From Candidatus Eiseniibacteriota bacterium (lineage in GTDB: Bacteria; Joyebacterota; Joyebacteria; Joyebacterales; Joyebacteraceae): 33,754 nt of DNA. The notes below the pieces were generated by a model. That model was not told the DNA's origin. It saw nothing but the letters and a program-made list of their open reading frames with translations, and made no database searches. This document shows, piece after piece, positions 8,482 to 17,200 of the stretch. Location: the NCBI GenBank assembly GCA_030600655.1, contig JAUVLP010000013.1:1-33754 (forward strand), in the 5' to 3' direction. The translations under genes and the position numbers were made by a program. How positions within the stretch are numbered: the first letter of the stretch is position 1; the number at the start of each line of letters is the position of its first letter.

Positions 8482-9684
8482 TCAGACGGGGACCGACTCG
8501 GGCGCCGGGTCGACACAGTCCATCGCGCCGATCTTCCGCGCCCATCTGATCAGCAACAAGAATCCTCCAAAACCACCGACGACCACCACCAGTGAACCCG
8601 CGAAAAAGACGAAGTCCAGTCCGAACCACTCTGCAACGAGTCCTCCGGCGAGAGGCGCTACGATCAACCCCACACTCATCCCTGTATTGAAAATGGCCAT
8701 CACCGTTCCCATACCGTTGTACCTGTCTCCGCACTTCGCCGCAAGAGCAAGTGCCGCCGGCAGCCCGAGTGCCAAGGATATGCCGGTCACGATCTGCAGG
8801 CCGAACAGCCACGCAACACTCGAACAGAAGGGAATCGCAGCGATAACGGCCGCACTGGCGACGATGCCCCATCCCATAAGAAGAGGCTTGGACACCCTGT
8901 CGGCGAGCTTGCCGAACGGTATCTGCATGAACCCGGCAAGCAGTATGTTTGTGGCGAGGAGCACACCGACGATCGAAAGCGAGGCCCCTAGCTCTTCCGC
9001 AACAAACGGCAGGAAGGGAATCACGAGCCCGCGGCCAAACGATATGACGGTACGAAAGAGCACGGCCGCAAGCACGACTGGGTCCTTCAGGACCGTCATG
9101 ACCGGCGCGCGGCTCTTCCAGCGTTCCTTGTGAAGCCCGAGTTCCGGGAGAAAGATGATCGCGTAGATGAGAGCGACTCCCGACAGGGCGCCCATCGCGT
9201 AGAACGGCGCACCCAGACCGAACCGGTCTGCCAAAGGTCCAGCCAGGAGCGGCCCTATTCCAAACGCAGTGAAGAGAAATACCATGAAGGTGCCCATCAC
9301 GCTGCCCTCGCGACCCTTGGGCGCGACGTCGCCGATATAGGCCTGGGCCACGGGAACGACCATTCCGCTTGCCGCGCCGTGCAGGAATCGGACTATAAGA
9401 AGACTGGCGATGGAATCAACTTTGAGATAGGCAAACGAGAAGAGCGTAAAGATGGCGAGCCCTGCCGTGATGAACCGCTTCCTCCCGAATCGATCCGACA
9501 GTCGCCCGATAAAAGGCATGAAGACAAAACGAGCGAGCGAGAACCCGGAGAATATGAGGCCGAGAGTGAGACCAGCCGCCCCGAAGCTTCTAGCGTAGAA
9601 CGGCAACAGGGGGCCAATGAATCCGACCCCCATGGTGGACGCGAAGATTGCGATGAAGAGAGCTATGTAGACCTGTCGCTTCAT
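8482..9684 (-). CDS. major facilitator superfamily transporter
   Basis: Twelve-helix MFS protein of 400 aa in two homologous halves. The loop 2-3 motif GRLSDRFGRKRF (about residues 60-71) is the classic DHA1-type motif A. A diverged copy, GKLADRVSKPL, occurs in the second half. The QAYIGDVAPKGREGSVMGT stretch in helix 4-5 is typical of TetA/MdtG-like drug and metabolite exporters. The ATG at 9684 has GAGGGGG upstream, and the gene lies 30 bp before the BMP lipoprotein gene. In this context it may move purines, a degradation product or an organic acid, but no substrate can be assigned. Confidence 0.9.
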   Translation of the reverse strand: MKRQVYIALFIAIFASTMGVGFIGPLLPFYARSFGAAGLTLGLIFSGFSLARFVFMPFIGRLSDRFGRKRFITAGLAIFTLFSFAYLKVDSIASLLIVRFLHGAASGMVVPVAQAYIGDVAPKGREGSVMGTFMVFLFTAFGIGPLLAGPLADRFGLGAPFYAMGALSGVALIYAIIFLPELGLHKERWKSRAPVMTVLKDPVVLAAVLFRTVISFGRGLVIPFLPFVAEELGASLSIVGVLLATNILLAGFMQIPFGKLADRVSKPLLMGWGIVASAAVIAAIPFCSSVAWLFGLQIVTGISLALGLPAALALAAKCGDRYNGMGTVMAIFNTGMSVGLIVAPLAGGLVAEWFGLDFVFFAGSLVVVVGGFGGFLLLIRWARKIGAMDCVDPAPESVPV

Positions 9685-9758
9685 GAACCCCCTCTGATGG
9701 TCGAACGGGCTGCTGCCGGACGGCGGGACCGGTTCCTACCTCCCCGGCAACTCACGGG

Positions 9759-11471
9759 TCAGACGAACAGGTCGGTGAACTGGAAGCTCTCGACGTCGAA
9801 AAGCCCCCTGTCGGTCAGCTTGAGCTCCGGGATAACAGGCAGAGCCAGGAACGACATGGCCATGAATGGATCGTCGACCTTGGAGCCGATCCGCTTCGAC
9901 GCCTTGACAACCTTCTCGAGTCCCTTCACTACATTCTCAAGTGCCTCTTCCGACATGAGTCCTGCAATAGGAAGCGGCAGGCCGGCCAACAGCTCTCCAT
10001 CACACACGACGGAGAGACCGCCGCGCATTTTCGAGATCTCGACCACGGCCGCCATCATGTCCTCGCTGCTCGTCCCAATGACGACAATGTTGTGCGAGTC
10101 GTGTGCGACAGAACTCGCAATGGCGCCCTTCTTCAGACCGAACCCCTTGACCAGGCACAACCCGATGTTGTCACTCGCGTGGTGCCGCTCGACGACCGCC
10201 ATCTTGAGGATATCTCTCTTCGTGTCTGCGACTACGAGACCATCCTTCACCTTTACTTTCTCGACCGTTCCGCGTGTGACGATCTGGTCGGGAACCAGAT
10301 TGATGACGCGCGCCTTCGTACCTTTCGCGGCGATGTCGAAATCCCCGGGCGCCAACCATTTGATGTTGATCGAGCTCCGAAGCTGAGGGAGAGGCACTCT
10401 CGGGGGCGGCACTATCATCTCGCCGTTCTCGGCAACCAACTTACCGTTCTTGAAGACCATCTTGATATTGAGTCGCTTCAAACCGTCGACGACAACAAGG
10501 TCCGCCCTATACCCTGGAGCAATTGCTCCGAGGTCCTTGAGACCGAAGTACTGGGCCGTGTTGATGGTGGCCATCCTGATGGCCGTGAGGGGATCGAGTC
10601 CTTCCTTCACAGCCATCTTGACCATGTGGTCTATGTGGCCCTTCTCGAGCAGATCCTTAGGATGCCTGTCGTCGGTAACGAAGAAACAGCGCGAGCTGTT
10701 CTCGCACGTCACGGCCGGGAGAAGATCCTTGAGGTTCTTCGTTACAGACCCTTCCCGGATCATGGCGTACATCCCGAGTCTGAGCTTCTCCGTCATCTCC
10801 TTGACGGTCGTGCTCTCGTGATCGGAGGCGACCCCCGTCGCGATGTAGGCATTGAGGTCTTTGCCGGAGAGACCTGGAGCGTGCCCATCGATCCGCTTGC
10901 GGTCGTGGGTCATTGTTATCTTGTCCAGAAGACCCTCGTCCTCCATCAGAACGCCGGGGAAATTCATTACCTCCCCGAGTCCCAGAACCCACTTCTCCCT
11001 GAGGAGCGGGTAGAGGTCGAATCCGCGCAGAACGGCTCCGCTTGTCTCAAATTCCGTGGCGGGAACGCAGGATGGAAGCATCATGAAGATGTTCACGGGA
11101 CTGTACTTGCTGGAATTCAGCATGTAGTAGATGCCCTCGATCCCGTGGACATTGGCTATCTCGTGAGGGTCGGCGACGACCGACGTGGTGCCCCGCGGCA
11201 CAACGGACCGCGCAAACTCCTGCACCGTCACCATCGTGCTCTCTATGTGCATGTGCCCGTCTATGAGACCGGGCAGCACGAACGCCTTCTTGAGATCGAT
11301 CTCTTTCTTGCCCTCGTAGTCACCGATCCCGACGATGCGCTCGCCCCAGATGGCGATGTCGCCGGCATAGACTTCCGACGAGAACACGTTGACGATCCTC
11401 GCGTTCTTGAGAACCAGATCCGCCGGCATCTTGCCGCGCGCTACCCTGATGATCTTCGCCAGATCCTTCAT
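9759..11471 (-). CDS. ade: adenine deaminase
   Basis: Amidohydrolase that converts adenine to hypoxanthine and ammonia, 570 aa, matching the bacterial Ade family length. The metal site begins with LPGLIDGHMHIEST (about residues 66-79), followed by the Ade-specific VADPHEIANVHGIEG and by VASDHESTTVKEM. The C-terminal domain with FGLKKGAIASSVAHDSHN is also characteristic of Ade and distinguishes it from other amidohydrolases. The ATG at 11471 is preceded by GGGGTG. It follows carbamate kinase by 67 bp. It would feed adenine into the hypoxanthine/xanthine branch of the pathway encoded upstream. Confidence 0.97.
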   Translation of the reverse strand: MKDLAKIIRVARGKMPADLVLKNARIVNVFSSEVYAGDIAIWGERIVGIGDYEGKKEIDLKKAFVLPGLIDGHMHIESTMVTVQEFARSVVPRGTTSVVADPHEIANVHGIEGIYYMLNSSKYSPVNIFMMLPSCVPATEFETSGAVLRGFDLYPLLREKWVLGLGEVMNFPGVLMEDEGLLDKITMTHDRKRIDGHAPGLSGKDLNAYIATGVASDHESTTVKEMTEKLRLGMYAMIREGSVTKNLKDLLPAVTCENSSRCFFVTDDRHPKDLLEKGHIDHMVKMAVKEGLDPLTAIRMATINTAQYFGLKDLGAIAPGYRADLVVVDGLKRLNIKMVFKNGKLVAENGEMIVPPPRVPLPQLRSSINIKWLAPGDFDIAAKGTKARVINLVPDQIVTRGTVEKVKVKDGLVVADTKRDILKMAVVERHHASDNIGLCLVKGFGLKKGAIASSVAHDSHNIVVIGTSSEDMMAAVVEISKMRGGLSVVCDGELLAGLPLPIAGLMSEEALENVVKGLEKVVKASKRIGSKVDDPFMAMSFLALPVIPELKLTDRGLFDVESFQFTDLFV

Positions 11472-11539
11472 TTGTCACCCCGACGTGTTGGCCCGCGCCC
11501 TCCGTGCGCTCTGGCTCCGACCGGAACTCAAGCAGCAAC

Positions 11540-12478
11540 CTATGCCACTATGCGTGTACCGGTCTTCTTGTCTAGCGCGCGCTCGATGGACTCCGGGTTG
11601 GTTATTATGACCTCTTTCCCTCCCCCTTCGATGAAAGCGATACCGGCTCTTACCTTTGGTCCCATGCTGCCGGCCGGGAAGTGACCTTCATCGAGATACC
11701 TGTTCGCTTCAGCAACGGTCATCATGTCCAGTGGGATCTCCTCAGTCGTACCGAAGTTGAGTACGACCTTCTCAATGTCGGTCGAGATAACAAGAAGTTC
11801 CGCACCTATGTCATTCGCCAGTAGTCGTGAAGCGTGGTCCTTGTCGATGACGGCTTCGACACCGCTGAGACCTGCTTCGTCCTCGACGACCGGAATGCCC
11901 CCACCTCCTACGGCGATAACAATGGATCCGACTTGAAGCAGTGCCTTGATCGAGCGCGCTTCTACGACACGATGCGGGATCGGCGATGCCACAACTCGTC
12001 GCCATCCACGATTGGCATCCTCCACGATATCCCACCCGTCATCTTCCCTGCGTCTTTCAGCTTCCTCCATCGTGTAGAACGGCCCGATCGGCTTGGCCGG
12101 CTTCCGGAATGCAGGATCGTCCCGGTCGACCACGACCTGTGTTACAACCGACACGACCTCCTTGTCGATTCCCCTCTTGCGAAGCTCCCTGCCGAGGACC
12201 TGTTGGATCATGTATCCCATGGCGCCCTGCGAATCCGCGCCACAGGTGTCCAGAGGAAGGTTGGGCAGAACGGAGGAAGCCATCTCGGCTCTCAGGAGAA
12301 TATTCCCGACCTGAGGGCCGTTGCCGTGCGTGATGACAACGTCCCACCCCTTCTCTATCATGCCGGCGATGTGACGACCGGTCTCCGCAGCATTCTCGAA
12401 CTGCTCGGAAATCGTGCCGCGTTGGCCGGCCTTGGTAATGGAGTTGCCGCCGATGGCGACAACAGCAAGTTTGCTCAT
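11540..12478 (-). CDS. arcC: carbamate kinase
   Basis: Amino-acid-kinase-fold enzyme, 312 aa, catalysing carbamoyl phosphate + ADP to carbamate + ATP. Typical sequence includes VVAIGGNSI at the N-terminus, THGNGPQVGN (about residues 50-59), AVGGGGIPVVED and VIDKDHASRLLA, with MGPKVRAGIAFIEGG near the C-terminus. A strong AGGAGG site precedes the ATG and overlaps the end of the upstream transcarbamylase gene (9-bp gap). In E. coli the counterpart in the purine cluster is yqeA. Here it is best read as the ATP-yielding last step for carbamoyl phosphate released by the two adjacent transcarbamylases; an arginine deiminase role is unlikely because arcA is not seen nearby. Confidence 0.97.
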   Translation of the reverse strand: MSKLAVVAIGGNSITKAGQRGTISEQFENAAETGRHIAGMIEKGWDVVITHGNGPQVGNILLRAEMASSVLPNLPLDTCGADSQGAMGYMIQQVLGRELRKRGIDKEVVSVVTQVVVDRDDPAFRKPAKPIGPFYTMEEAERRREDDGWDIVEDANRGWRRVVASPIPHRVVEARSIKALLQVGSIVIAVGGGGIPVVEDEAGLSGVEAVIDKDHASRLLANDIGAELLVISTDIEKVVLNFGTTEEIPLDMMTVAEANRYLDEGHFPAGSMGPKVRAGIAFIEGGGKEVIITNPESIERALDKKTGTRIVA

Positions 12479-12487
12479 TTACTCCTC

Positions 12488-13492
12488 CTACCCCATCGTC
12501 AAAGCCATGATGGCCTTCTGGGCATGCAGTCTGTTCTCAGCTACATCGTAAATGATCGAACGCTCTGCATCGCAGACAGCGTCGTCCGCCTCGTTTCCGC
12601 GATCGATCGGCATCGGATGAATGAAGGCGGCATCGTGTGTCCGAGCCATCCGCTCCGTGGTTGCACGCCAATCCTTGTGCTTGGCGGAGAGCTCCTGCTC
12701 GCCCTCGCGGCCAAGCTCGTAGCGCTTGGGGTGCATCCAGTGGCGCGAGTAGACGACATCAACGCCGTCGTATGCAGCATCCTGATCGTGCGTGACCTCG
12801 AACGTCGTACCCGCGGCCGCACAGTTGGCCTTCGTCGTTTCGATAACGTCGGGGTCGATCTCGAAGCCTTCCGGGTACGCCATGCGCACGTTCATACCGA
12901 GCCGCGAGTTGATCACGATGCTCTCCTGCACGGAGCTCCACGATCTGACCATCGGCGAGTAGCCCCAGATCTGGAGCAGTGTTTTCCCTCTCGTGTCTCC
13001 GATGCTCTCCCGCATCCCCATGACATCGGCTAGTCCCTGGCACGGGTGGAACATGTCGTGCGCCATGCTGATAATGGGAACGGTCGCCACGTCGGCGAAG
13101 TCCCGAAGGAACTTGTCACCATCACCGTACTTCTCGACCGAATCCTCGAGAATCCGGATGCCTATGCCGACACCGTAACGACTCATCACGCCGGCCGTGT
13201 CCTTCATGACCTCCCCACTCTGCGTCTTGCTCTTGAGCCGGAGGTTCTTGGTCTCGAGAAACTGCGCGTGCCCACCCAGCTCCGTCGCCGCCGCCTCAAA
13301 CGACTGGCGTGTCCTCAACGACGAGTTGTAGAACATGAGCATGAACGTCTTGTGCCGGAGGATTGCAGCGTGCTCTTCACTGTACCGCTCCTTCTTCATC
13401 TTCGCGCCAAGCTCAAGCGTCGCCTCCAGCTCCTCAACGCTCCAGTCCTGAGTACAGATGAGATCTCGGCCTTTGAGATTCACTGCCATCAT
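12488..13492 (-). CDS. knotted-type carbamoyltransferase, paralogue 1 (HPMP variant)
   Basis: Aspartate/ornithine carbamoyltransferase superfamily, 334 aa. The carbamoyl-phosphate site reads YNSSLRTRQSFEA (about residues 54-66) and the second motif is HPCQGLADVM. NSSLRTR resembles the NPSLRTR of knotted acetylornithine transcarbamylases, and the region GYSPMVRSWSSV matches the knot-side loop of YgeW/AOTCase. The usual HCLP substrate motif is changed to HPMPIDRG. Three starts are possible (TTG 13495, ATG 13492, ATG 13489); ATG 13492 is chosen because GAGGGG sits 5 nt upstream. It lies 14 bp after paralogue 2 and shares its last segment ENRLHxQKAIMALTM. Proposed role (inference): phosphorolysis of a ureido intermediate of purine breakdown. 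Confidence 0.88.
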   Translation of the reverse strand: MMAVNLKGRDLICTQDWSVEELEATLELGAKMKKERYSEEHAAILRHKTFMLMFYNSSLRTRQSFEAAATELGGHAQFLETKNLRLKSKTQSGEVMKDTAGVMSRYGVGIGIRILEDSVEKYGDGDKFLRDFADVATVPIISMAHDMFHPCQGLADVMGMRESIGDTRGKTLLQIWGYSPMVRSWSSVQESIVINSRLGMNVRMAYPEGFEIDPDVIETTKANCAAAGTTFEVTHDQDAAYDGVDVVYSRHWMHPKRYELGREGEQELSAKHKDWRATTERMARTHDAAFIHPMPIDRGNEADDAVCDAERSIIYDVAENRLHAQKAIMALTMG

Positions 13493-13506
13493 CAAAACCC
13501 CTCTAT

Positions 13507-14559
13507 CTAGACATCCATCGTCAGGGCCATGATGGCCTTCTGTACGTGAAGTCTGTTCTCAGCCTCGTCAAACACTACCGAATTCGGACCGTCGATGACC
13601 TCATCGGTCACCTCGAATCCCCGGTCACACGGCAGGCAGTGCATATATATCGCGTCAGGCTTTGCGAGCTTCATCTTCGCAGCGTCGCAGATCCAGTCCT
13701 TGTTGGCGTCGAAGAGCTCCTGCGTCTTCTCCATCATCGGCGCGTCGGCGATCGGCGGAATGAAGTGCTTCGAAGTCCACGCCTTCGGGTAAACGACATC
13801 GGCGTCCTTGAAAGCCTCTTCCATGTTGTTCGTTATCTCAAACGAACCGCCGGACTCCTCGGCGCGCTTGCGCGTCGCAGCGAGAACATCATCGTCAAGC
13901 TCGAGCCCCTTGGGATGCGCCAGAACCACATCACAACCGACGGTGGCGGCTGCGATCACTGCGCTGTGAGGAACCGACAGTGGCTTGTGAACGCTCGGGC
14001 TGTAGGCCCAGCTCATCACGAACTTCTTCCCCTTGAAACCGCCGCAGTGTTCTTTGACGGTAAGGATGTCGGCCATACCCTGGCAGGGATGGTAGATGTC
14101 ACACTCCATGTTGATGATGGGAACGCGCTCGGCCCAGTGTGCGAACTCACGCACTATGCGGTTGGCCTTGCCGTTGACCCAACCGACGGGATCCCCGTAT
14201 ATCCGGATGGCCATGCCGTGCCCCATGCGGTCGAGCACACGCGCCACATCCGAGATACGCTCGGTCGAGTAGGCGACCTCTTCGCCCTCGAGCACAGGCA
14301 TGTAGATCTTGTTGGGATCGAGGAAATGCGCGTGGCCACCCATCTGCGTCATCCCCGCCTCGAAACTGTTTCTCGTTCTCAGAGATGAGTTGTAGAAGAT
14401 CATGAAGAGTGTCTTGTCCTCAAGGTACTTGTGAGAACGCCCCGACTTAAACTTCTCCTTGAGCTCCGCCGAAAAATCGAGAATGAATTCTATCTCTTCC
14501 CTCGTGTAGTCCAGAAGTGTGATGAAATCTCTGCCCCTGAAGTCTTTCGTACTGAACAC
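13507..14559 (-). CDS. knotted-type carbamoyltransferase, paralogue 2 (YgeW-like, HCLP)
   Basis: Carbamoyltransferase of 350 aa with motifs YNSSLRTRNSFEA (about 56-68), HPCQGMADIL and MHCLPCDRG. The segment MSWAYSPSVHKPLSVP, followed by SGGSFEITNNMEEAFKDADV, closely resembles E. coli YgeW as I remember it, where the same region forms the trefoil knot. YgeW belongs to the anaerobic purine/urate gene set and its physiological substrate is not firmly established. The start is GTG at 14559 with GGAGG about 6 nt upstream. The two paralogues are in tandem, clearly from a duplication, but have diverged at the substrate-binding motif. An arginine-biosynthetic acetyl- or succinylornithine role remains possible but the neighbourhood argues against it. 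Confidence 0.9.
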   Translation of the reverse strand: MFSTKDFRGRDFITLLDYTREEIEFILDFSAELKEKFKSGRSHKYLEDKTLFMIFYNSSLRTRNSFEAGMTQMGGHAHFLDPNKIYMPVLEGEEVAYSTERISDVARVLDRMGHGMAIRIYGDPVGWVNGKANRIVREFAHWAERVPIINMECDIYHPCQGMADILTVKEHCGGFKGKKFVMSWAYSPSVHKPLSVPHSAVIAAATVGCDVVLAHPKGLELDDDVLAATRKRAEESGGSFEITNNMEEAFKDADVVYPKAWTSKHFIPPIADAPMMEKTQELFDANKDWICDAAKMKLAKPDAIYMHCLPCDRGFEVTDEVIDGPNSVVFDEAENRLHVQKAIMALTMDV

Positions 14560-14610
14560 CGCTGCCTCCGTTCTGTTCTGTCTTACCGGTGATGTCTCAA
14601 ATACCTCTCG

Positions 14611-14662
14611 TCAGACACATTTTGCCGTGCACAGCAAACCAGTCAGTCTCTCAGACACATTT
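14611..14662. promoter_or_regulatory. palindrome flanked by 12-bp direct repeats, operator-like
   Basis: In the gap between the FAD-subunit gene and the YgeW-like gene, positions 14621-14638 read TTTGCCGTGCACAGCAAA, a dyad with 9-bp arms and one mismatched pair. The 12-mer TCAGACACATTT occurs at 14611-14622 and again at 14651-14662 (inside the 3' end of the FAD-subunit gene), exactly 40 bp apart and bracketing the dyad. The arrangement looks like a regulator site for internal control of the transcarbamylase/carbamate kinase genes. No convincing -35/-10 pair was found next to it. Confidence 0.4.
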
Positions 14663-15503
14663 CCTCAAGCGACGACGCCGTCAGTGATTCCACGAGCATT
14701 GTTCTGTACTCGGCCGTCGCCCTCACATCGTCTATCGGACTCGCCACCTCGACAGCGAGTTGCGCCACTGCCTTCACAAGCTCCGGTTGGTCATTCGAAG
14801 TCACCCACTCCGACTCGAAGTGCTCCTCGGCCGCCCTCGCGCGCACCACTGTCGGAGCAACCGAACCGAAGGCTAATCGTACTGTTGCCGTCCCGGGATC
14901 GAACGTAGCCCCGATCGAGACTATTGCGATGGCAAGCGCGTTACGCTGCCCGACCTTACGATAGTAGCTGCGGGCTCCAGCGTCGGGCAGGTCGAACGAA
15001 ACCCCGGCAATGAGCTCATCTGCGGCCAGCGTCGTCGCTCCCGGCCCCTTGAAGAAACCCGCGATAGGAATGATGCGCTCCCCCCGCACCGACAGAACAC
15101 GCACATCGGCATCCAGAGCCGCGAGCGCCGTCACGCTGTCGGCCGCAGGCGAGGCGTTCGCTACATTCCCCCCGATCGTACCTAGAGACCGTGTCTGTGG
15201 GGAGCCAACCGCGGCGCACGCCGCAGCAAGCAATCCGACTCTCTCGCGCATAATCGGGTGCTCGGCGATCTCGGCATGTGTGGCAAGCCCACCGAGCTCA
15301 ACGCGTCCATCGGCGATGGTTATCTCCGCGTGTCCTGACACGGCGGAGAGATCTACAAGCACGTCCGGTCTCGATACGCGCTTTCGGATAAGCACGGCGA
15401 GATCCGTCCCTCCAGCTATCACCTTCCCGGATTCACCGGCGTCGGCGATGGCGATCACGGCCTCGTCCAGGCTTTTTGGATGTCTCCAGACCGGCTCGTA
15501 CAC
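14643..15503 (-). CDS. xdhB: xanthine dehydrogenase-type molybdenum hydroxylase, FAD-binding subunit
   Basis: Medium (FAD) subunit, 286 aa, of the xanthine dehydrogenase/CO dehydrogenase family; it passes electrons from the 2Fe-2S clusters to NAD or another acceptor. The two FAD-binding motifs are clear: IAGGTDLAV (about residues 30-38) and LGTIGGNVANASPAAD (about 107-122). The C-terminal CO-dehydrogenase flavoprotein-like domain with RKVGQRNALAIAIV is also present. The start is GTG at 15503 with GGGAG upstream, 4 bp after yqeB. Its Fe-S partner is about 6 kb away at 21.5-22.0 kb and no Mo-binding large subunit is present in the window, an unusual scattering of subunits. Confidence 0.95.
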   Translation of the reverse strand: MYEPVWRHPKSLDEAVIAIADAGESGKVIAGGTDLAVLIRKRVSRPDVLVDLSAVSGHAEITIADGRVELGGLATHAEIAEHPIMRERVGLLAAACAAVGSPQTRSLGTIGGNVANASPAADSVTALAALDADVRVLSVRGERIIPIAGFFKGPGATTLAADELIAGVSFDLPDAGARSYYRKVGQRNALAIAIVSIGATFDPGTATVRLAFGSVAPTVVRARAAEEHFESEWVTSNDQPELVKAVAQLAVEVASPIDDVRATAEYRTMLVESLTASSLEEMCLRD

Positions 15504-15507
15504 TGCA

Positions 15508-16338
15508 TCATCTCCCAGGCAGAAAACCCCGTGACAGGAGAGCCTCTAACACGCCTCCGCCGATGGCGAGAGCTTTATCGGAGACGGTGGCAGGATCTAT
15601 CCGGTCGCCACGCGGATCGATATCCCCACTCTTCTGGCCCTCACGGAGTTCCACACCGTCCGAGACGAGCCCGCGGATGAGCCCACCGGTCCGGGCGACC
15701 ACCGCCCTCCCCCCGACCTCACCGAGTCTGTCACCGGCCTCAACCAGGTCTCCTATCTGTCGCGTGGACTGAAAGGGACCGTTTGCCGGAGAACGCACTA
15801 TCCGCTCCTCGGTCACACCCAGCACCGCACCGGGAACACCGGTGTCGGGTTCAGCGCACCCGGATCGAATGACCCGGCCCAACCTGTGTCCACGGTTGGT
15901 CTCGATCACTAGATCCACATCCCGACCGGCTTCGAATCCCGGCCCCAGTCCAATCGTGAGAGGAGCGTCGCTGATATCGGCTCCAAGGTTTCGCTTCGCC
16001 ATCCTGGCGTCCACTACCACGTCGGGACTCAGAATGCTGAGCGAACGCCCTTCCGGATCAACGACGACGGATATCGGCTGACCCGCTGCGCTTTCCGGAT
16101 CCCAGAAACCGATGGAAGTGGTCTCAAGCTCTTCCAGTGTGATTGAAAGCGAGGGGATTTCTTCAACGGACGCACGCCCGTCGAACACGGCCTGGGCAAA
16201 AGAGACTTTCCTTCTGACGACCGTGGGGCGTTCTGCTTCGAGAACCACCACTCTGTAACCTGCGCTCACAAGCCTGAAAACGACCCCGCTCCCGAGATCT
16301 CCCCCGCCCCTCACGATAATCAGGCTGTCCTGCTTCAT
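15508..16338 (-). CDS. yqeB: YqeB/EF2563-family selenium-dependent molybdenum hydroxylase accessory protein
   Basis: 276 aa protein of the EF2563 family. It starts with a glycine-rich nucleotide-binding turn IIVRGGGDLGSGVVFRL and continues VVVLEAERPTVVRRKVSFAQAV, which is highly diagnostic. The family co-occurs with selenium-dependent molybdenum hydroxylases carrying a labile Se atom and is thought to mature that cofactor; the exact reaction is unknown. Its ATG overlaps the xdhC stop by one base (TGATG), so the two are coupled. Its presence suggests that the hydroxylase encoded around it may be Se-dependent (inference). The companion gene yqeC and selD are not in the window. Confidence 0.93.
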   Translation of the reverse strand: MKQDSLIIVRGGGDLGSGVVFRLVSAGYRVVVLEAERPTVVRRKVSFAQAVFDGRASVEEIPSLSITLEELETTSIGFWDPESAAGQPISVVVDPEGRSLSILSPDVVVDARMAKRNLGADISDAPLTIGLGPGFEAGRDVDLVIETNRGHRLGRVIRSGCAEPDTGVPGAVLGVTEERIVRSPANGPFQSTRQIGDLVEAGDRLGEVGGRAVVARTGGLIRGLVSDGVELREGQKSGDIDPRGDRIDPATVSDKALAIGGGVLEALLSRGFLPGR

Positions 16339-17165
16339 CAGTCTCTGTCCCGCCCCTTGAAGCCCATCTTGTCCATCAGTCTCGCCGTATCTCTAATGCC
16401 GTGCTTCACTGCAATTATCTCGGCGATGACACTGACCGCGATCTCATCGGGAGTCTCTGCTCCAATGTCGAGCCCGATAGGGGCATGCACAGTGTCGAGT
16501 TCGACACGCGATACTCCCTCTGCTTCGAGCTCGGTGAATGCCTCCGTGACCTTTTTCTCGCTTCCGAGCATTCCAAGGTAGGCAGGCTTCTTCACGATTA
16601 GCTTCCTGACCCACTCCTTGTCGAACCGGTGCCCCCTCGTTACTACGACCACGAAAGTCTCTCCACTCACCTTGAGATCACTCTCAAGGAGCTCCTCATT
16701 TCCCACGAGTCGCAACTCCGCGAAAGGGAATCGTTCCAGAGATACCATCTCCGCTCGGTCGTCAACCACAGCCACGCGAAACCCGGACTGTCTGGCCGCC
16801 CGCGCCACTGCCAGACCGACGTGTCCGGCGCCTATGACGACGAGCATCGGGCCGGAAGCGATGGGCTCGAGGAAGATCTCCATGCCACCACCGCAGGCCA
16901 TGCTCTGATCGCTACCGAGATCGAATGAGAAGAGTTTGCTCTCCTTCGACCCGATCATTCTTCCAGCTTCGTTGATGACCGTGCTTTCGATCGCACCACC
17001 ACCAACGGAACCGAGTATGCGTCCGCCCGCATAGACGATCATCTTGGCGCCTGCGCCTCTGGGCGTCGAGCCATCCGTGCGTACGACTGTCGCAACAACT
17101 CCCGAGACTCCCTCCCGGTGCATTCGCGCCAGCTCTTCGTAGATATCCGCAAGCCTGAGCGCCAT
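16338..17165 (-). CDS. xdhC: XdhC/CoxI-family molybdenum hydroxylase maturation factor
   Basis: 275 aa protein of the XdhC/CoxI family, which in characterised systems binds molybdopterin cofactor and promotes its sulfuration and insertion into xanthine dehydrogenase. The N-terminal XdhC domain shows VVRTDGSTPRGAGAKM and GGGAIESTV; a conserved Cys lies in MACGGGMEIFLEP. The C-terminal Rossmann domain begins LVVIGAGHVGLAVARAA and contains VTRGHRFDKEW and YLGMLGSEKK. The ATG at 17165 has a strong AGGAGG. It lies 35 bp after the MocA-type gene. Fusion of both domains at this length is normal. Confidence 0.95.
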   Translation of the reverse strand: MALRLADIYEELARMHREGVSGVVATVVRTDGSTPRGAGAKMIVYAGGRILGSVGGGAIESTVINEAGRMIGSKESKLFSFDLGSDQSMACGGGMEIFLEPIASGPMLVVIGAGHVGLAVARAARQSGFRVAVVDDRAEMVSLERFPFAELRLVGNEELLESDLKVSGETFVVVVTRGHRFDKEWVRKLIVKKPAYLGMLGSEKKVTEAFTELEAEGVSRVELDTVHAPIGLDIGAETPDEIAVSVIAEIIAVKHGIRDTARLMDKMGFKGRDRD

Positions 17166-17200
17166 GGCTAGAGCTCCCTCCTAACGTGCGACGTCGCCTA

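Noticed and set aside
9130-10386. 418-aa plus-strand ORF opposite the MFS and ade genes
   Set aside because: A low-complexity charged shadow ORF spanning two real genes.
10092-11684. 530-aa plus-strand ORF opposite adenine deaminase
   Set aside because: The minus-strand gene has clear Ade motifs and a ribosome site. The antisense frame has no motifs and spans into the next gap.
11834-13033. 399-aa plus-strand ORF across carbamate kinase and a transcarbamylase
   Set aside because: It crosses two real genes on the other strand and has no family signature.
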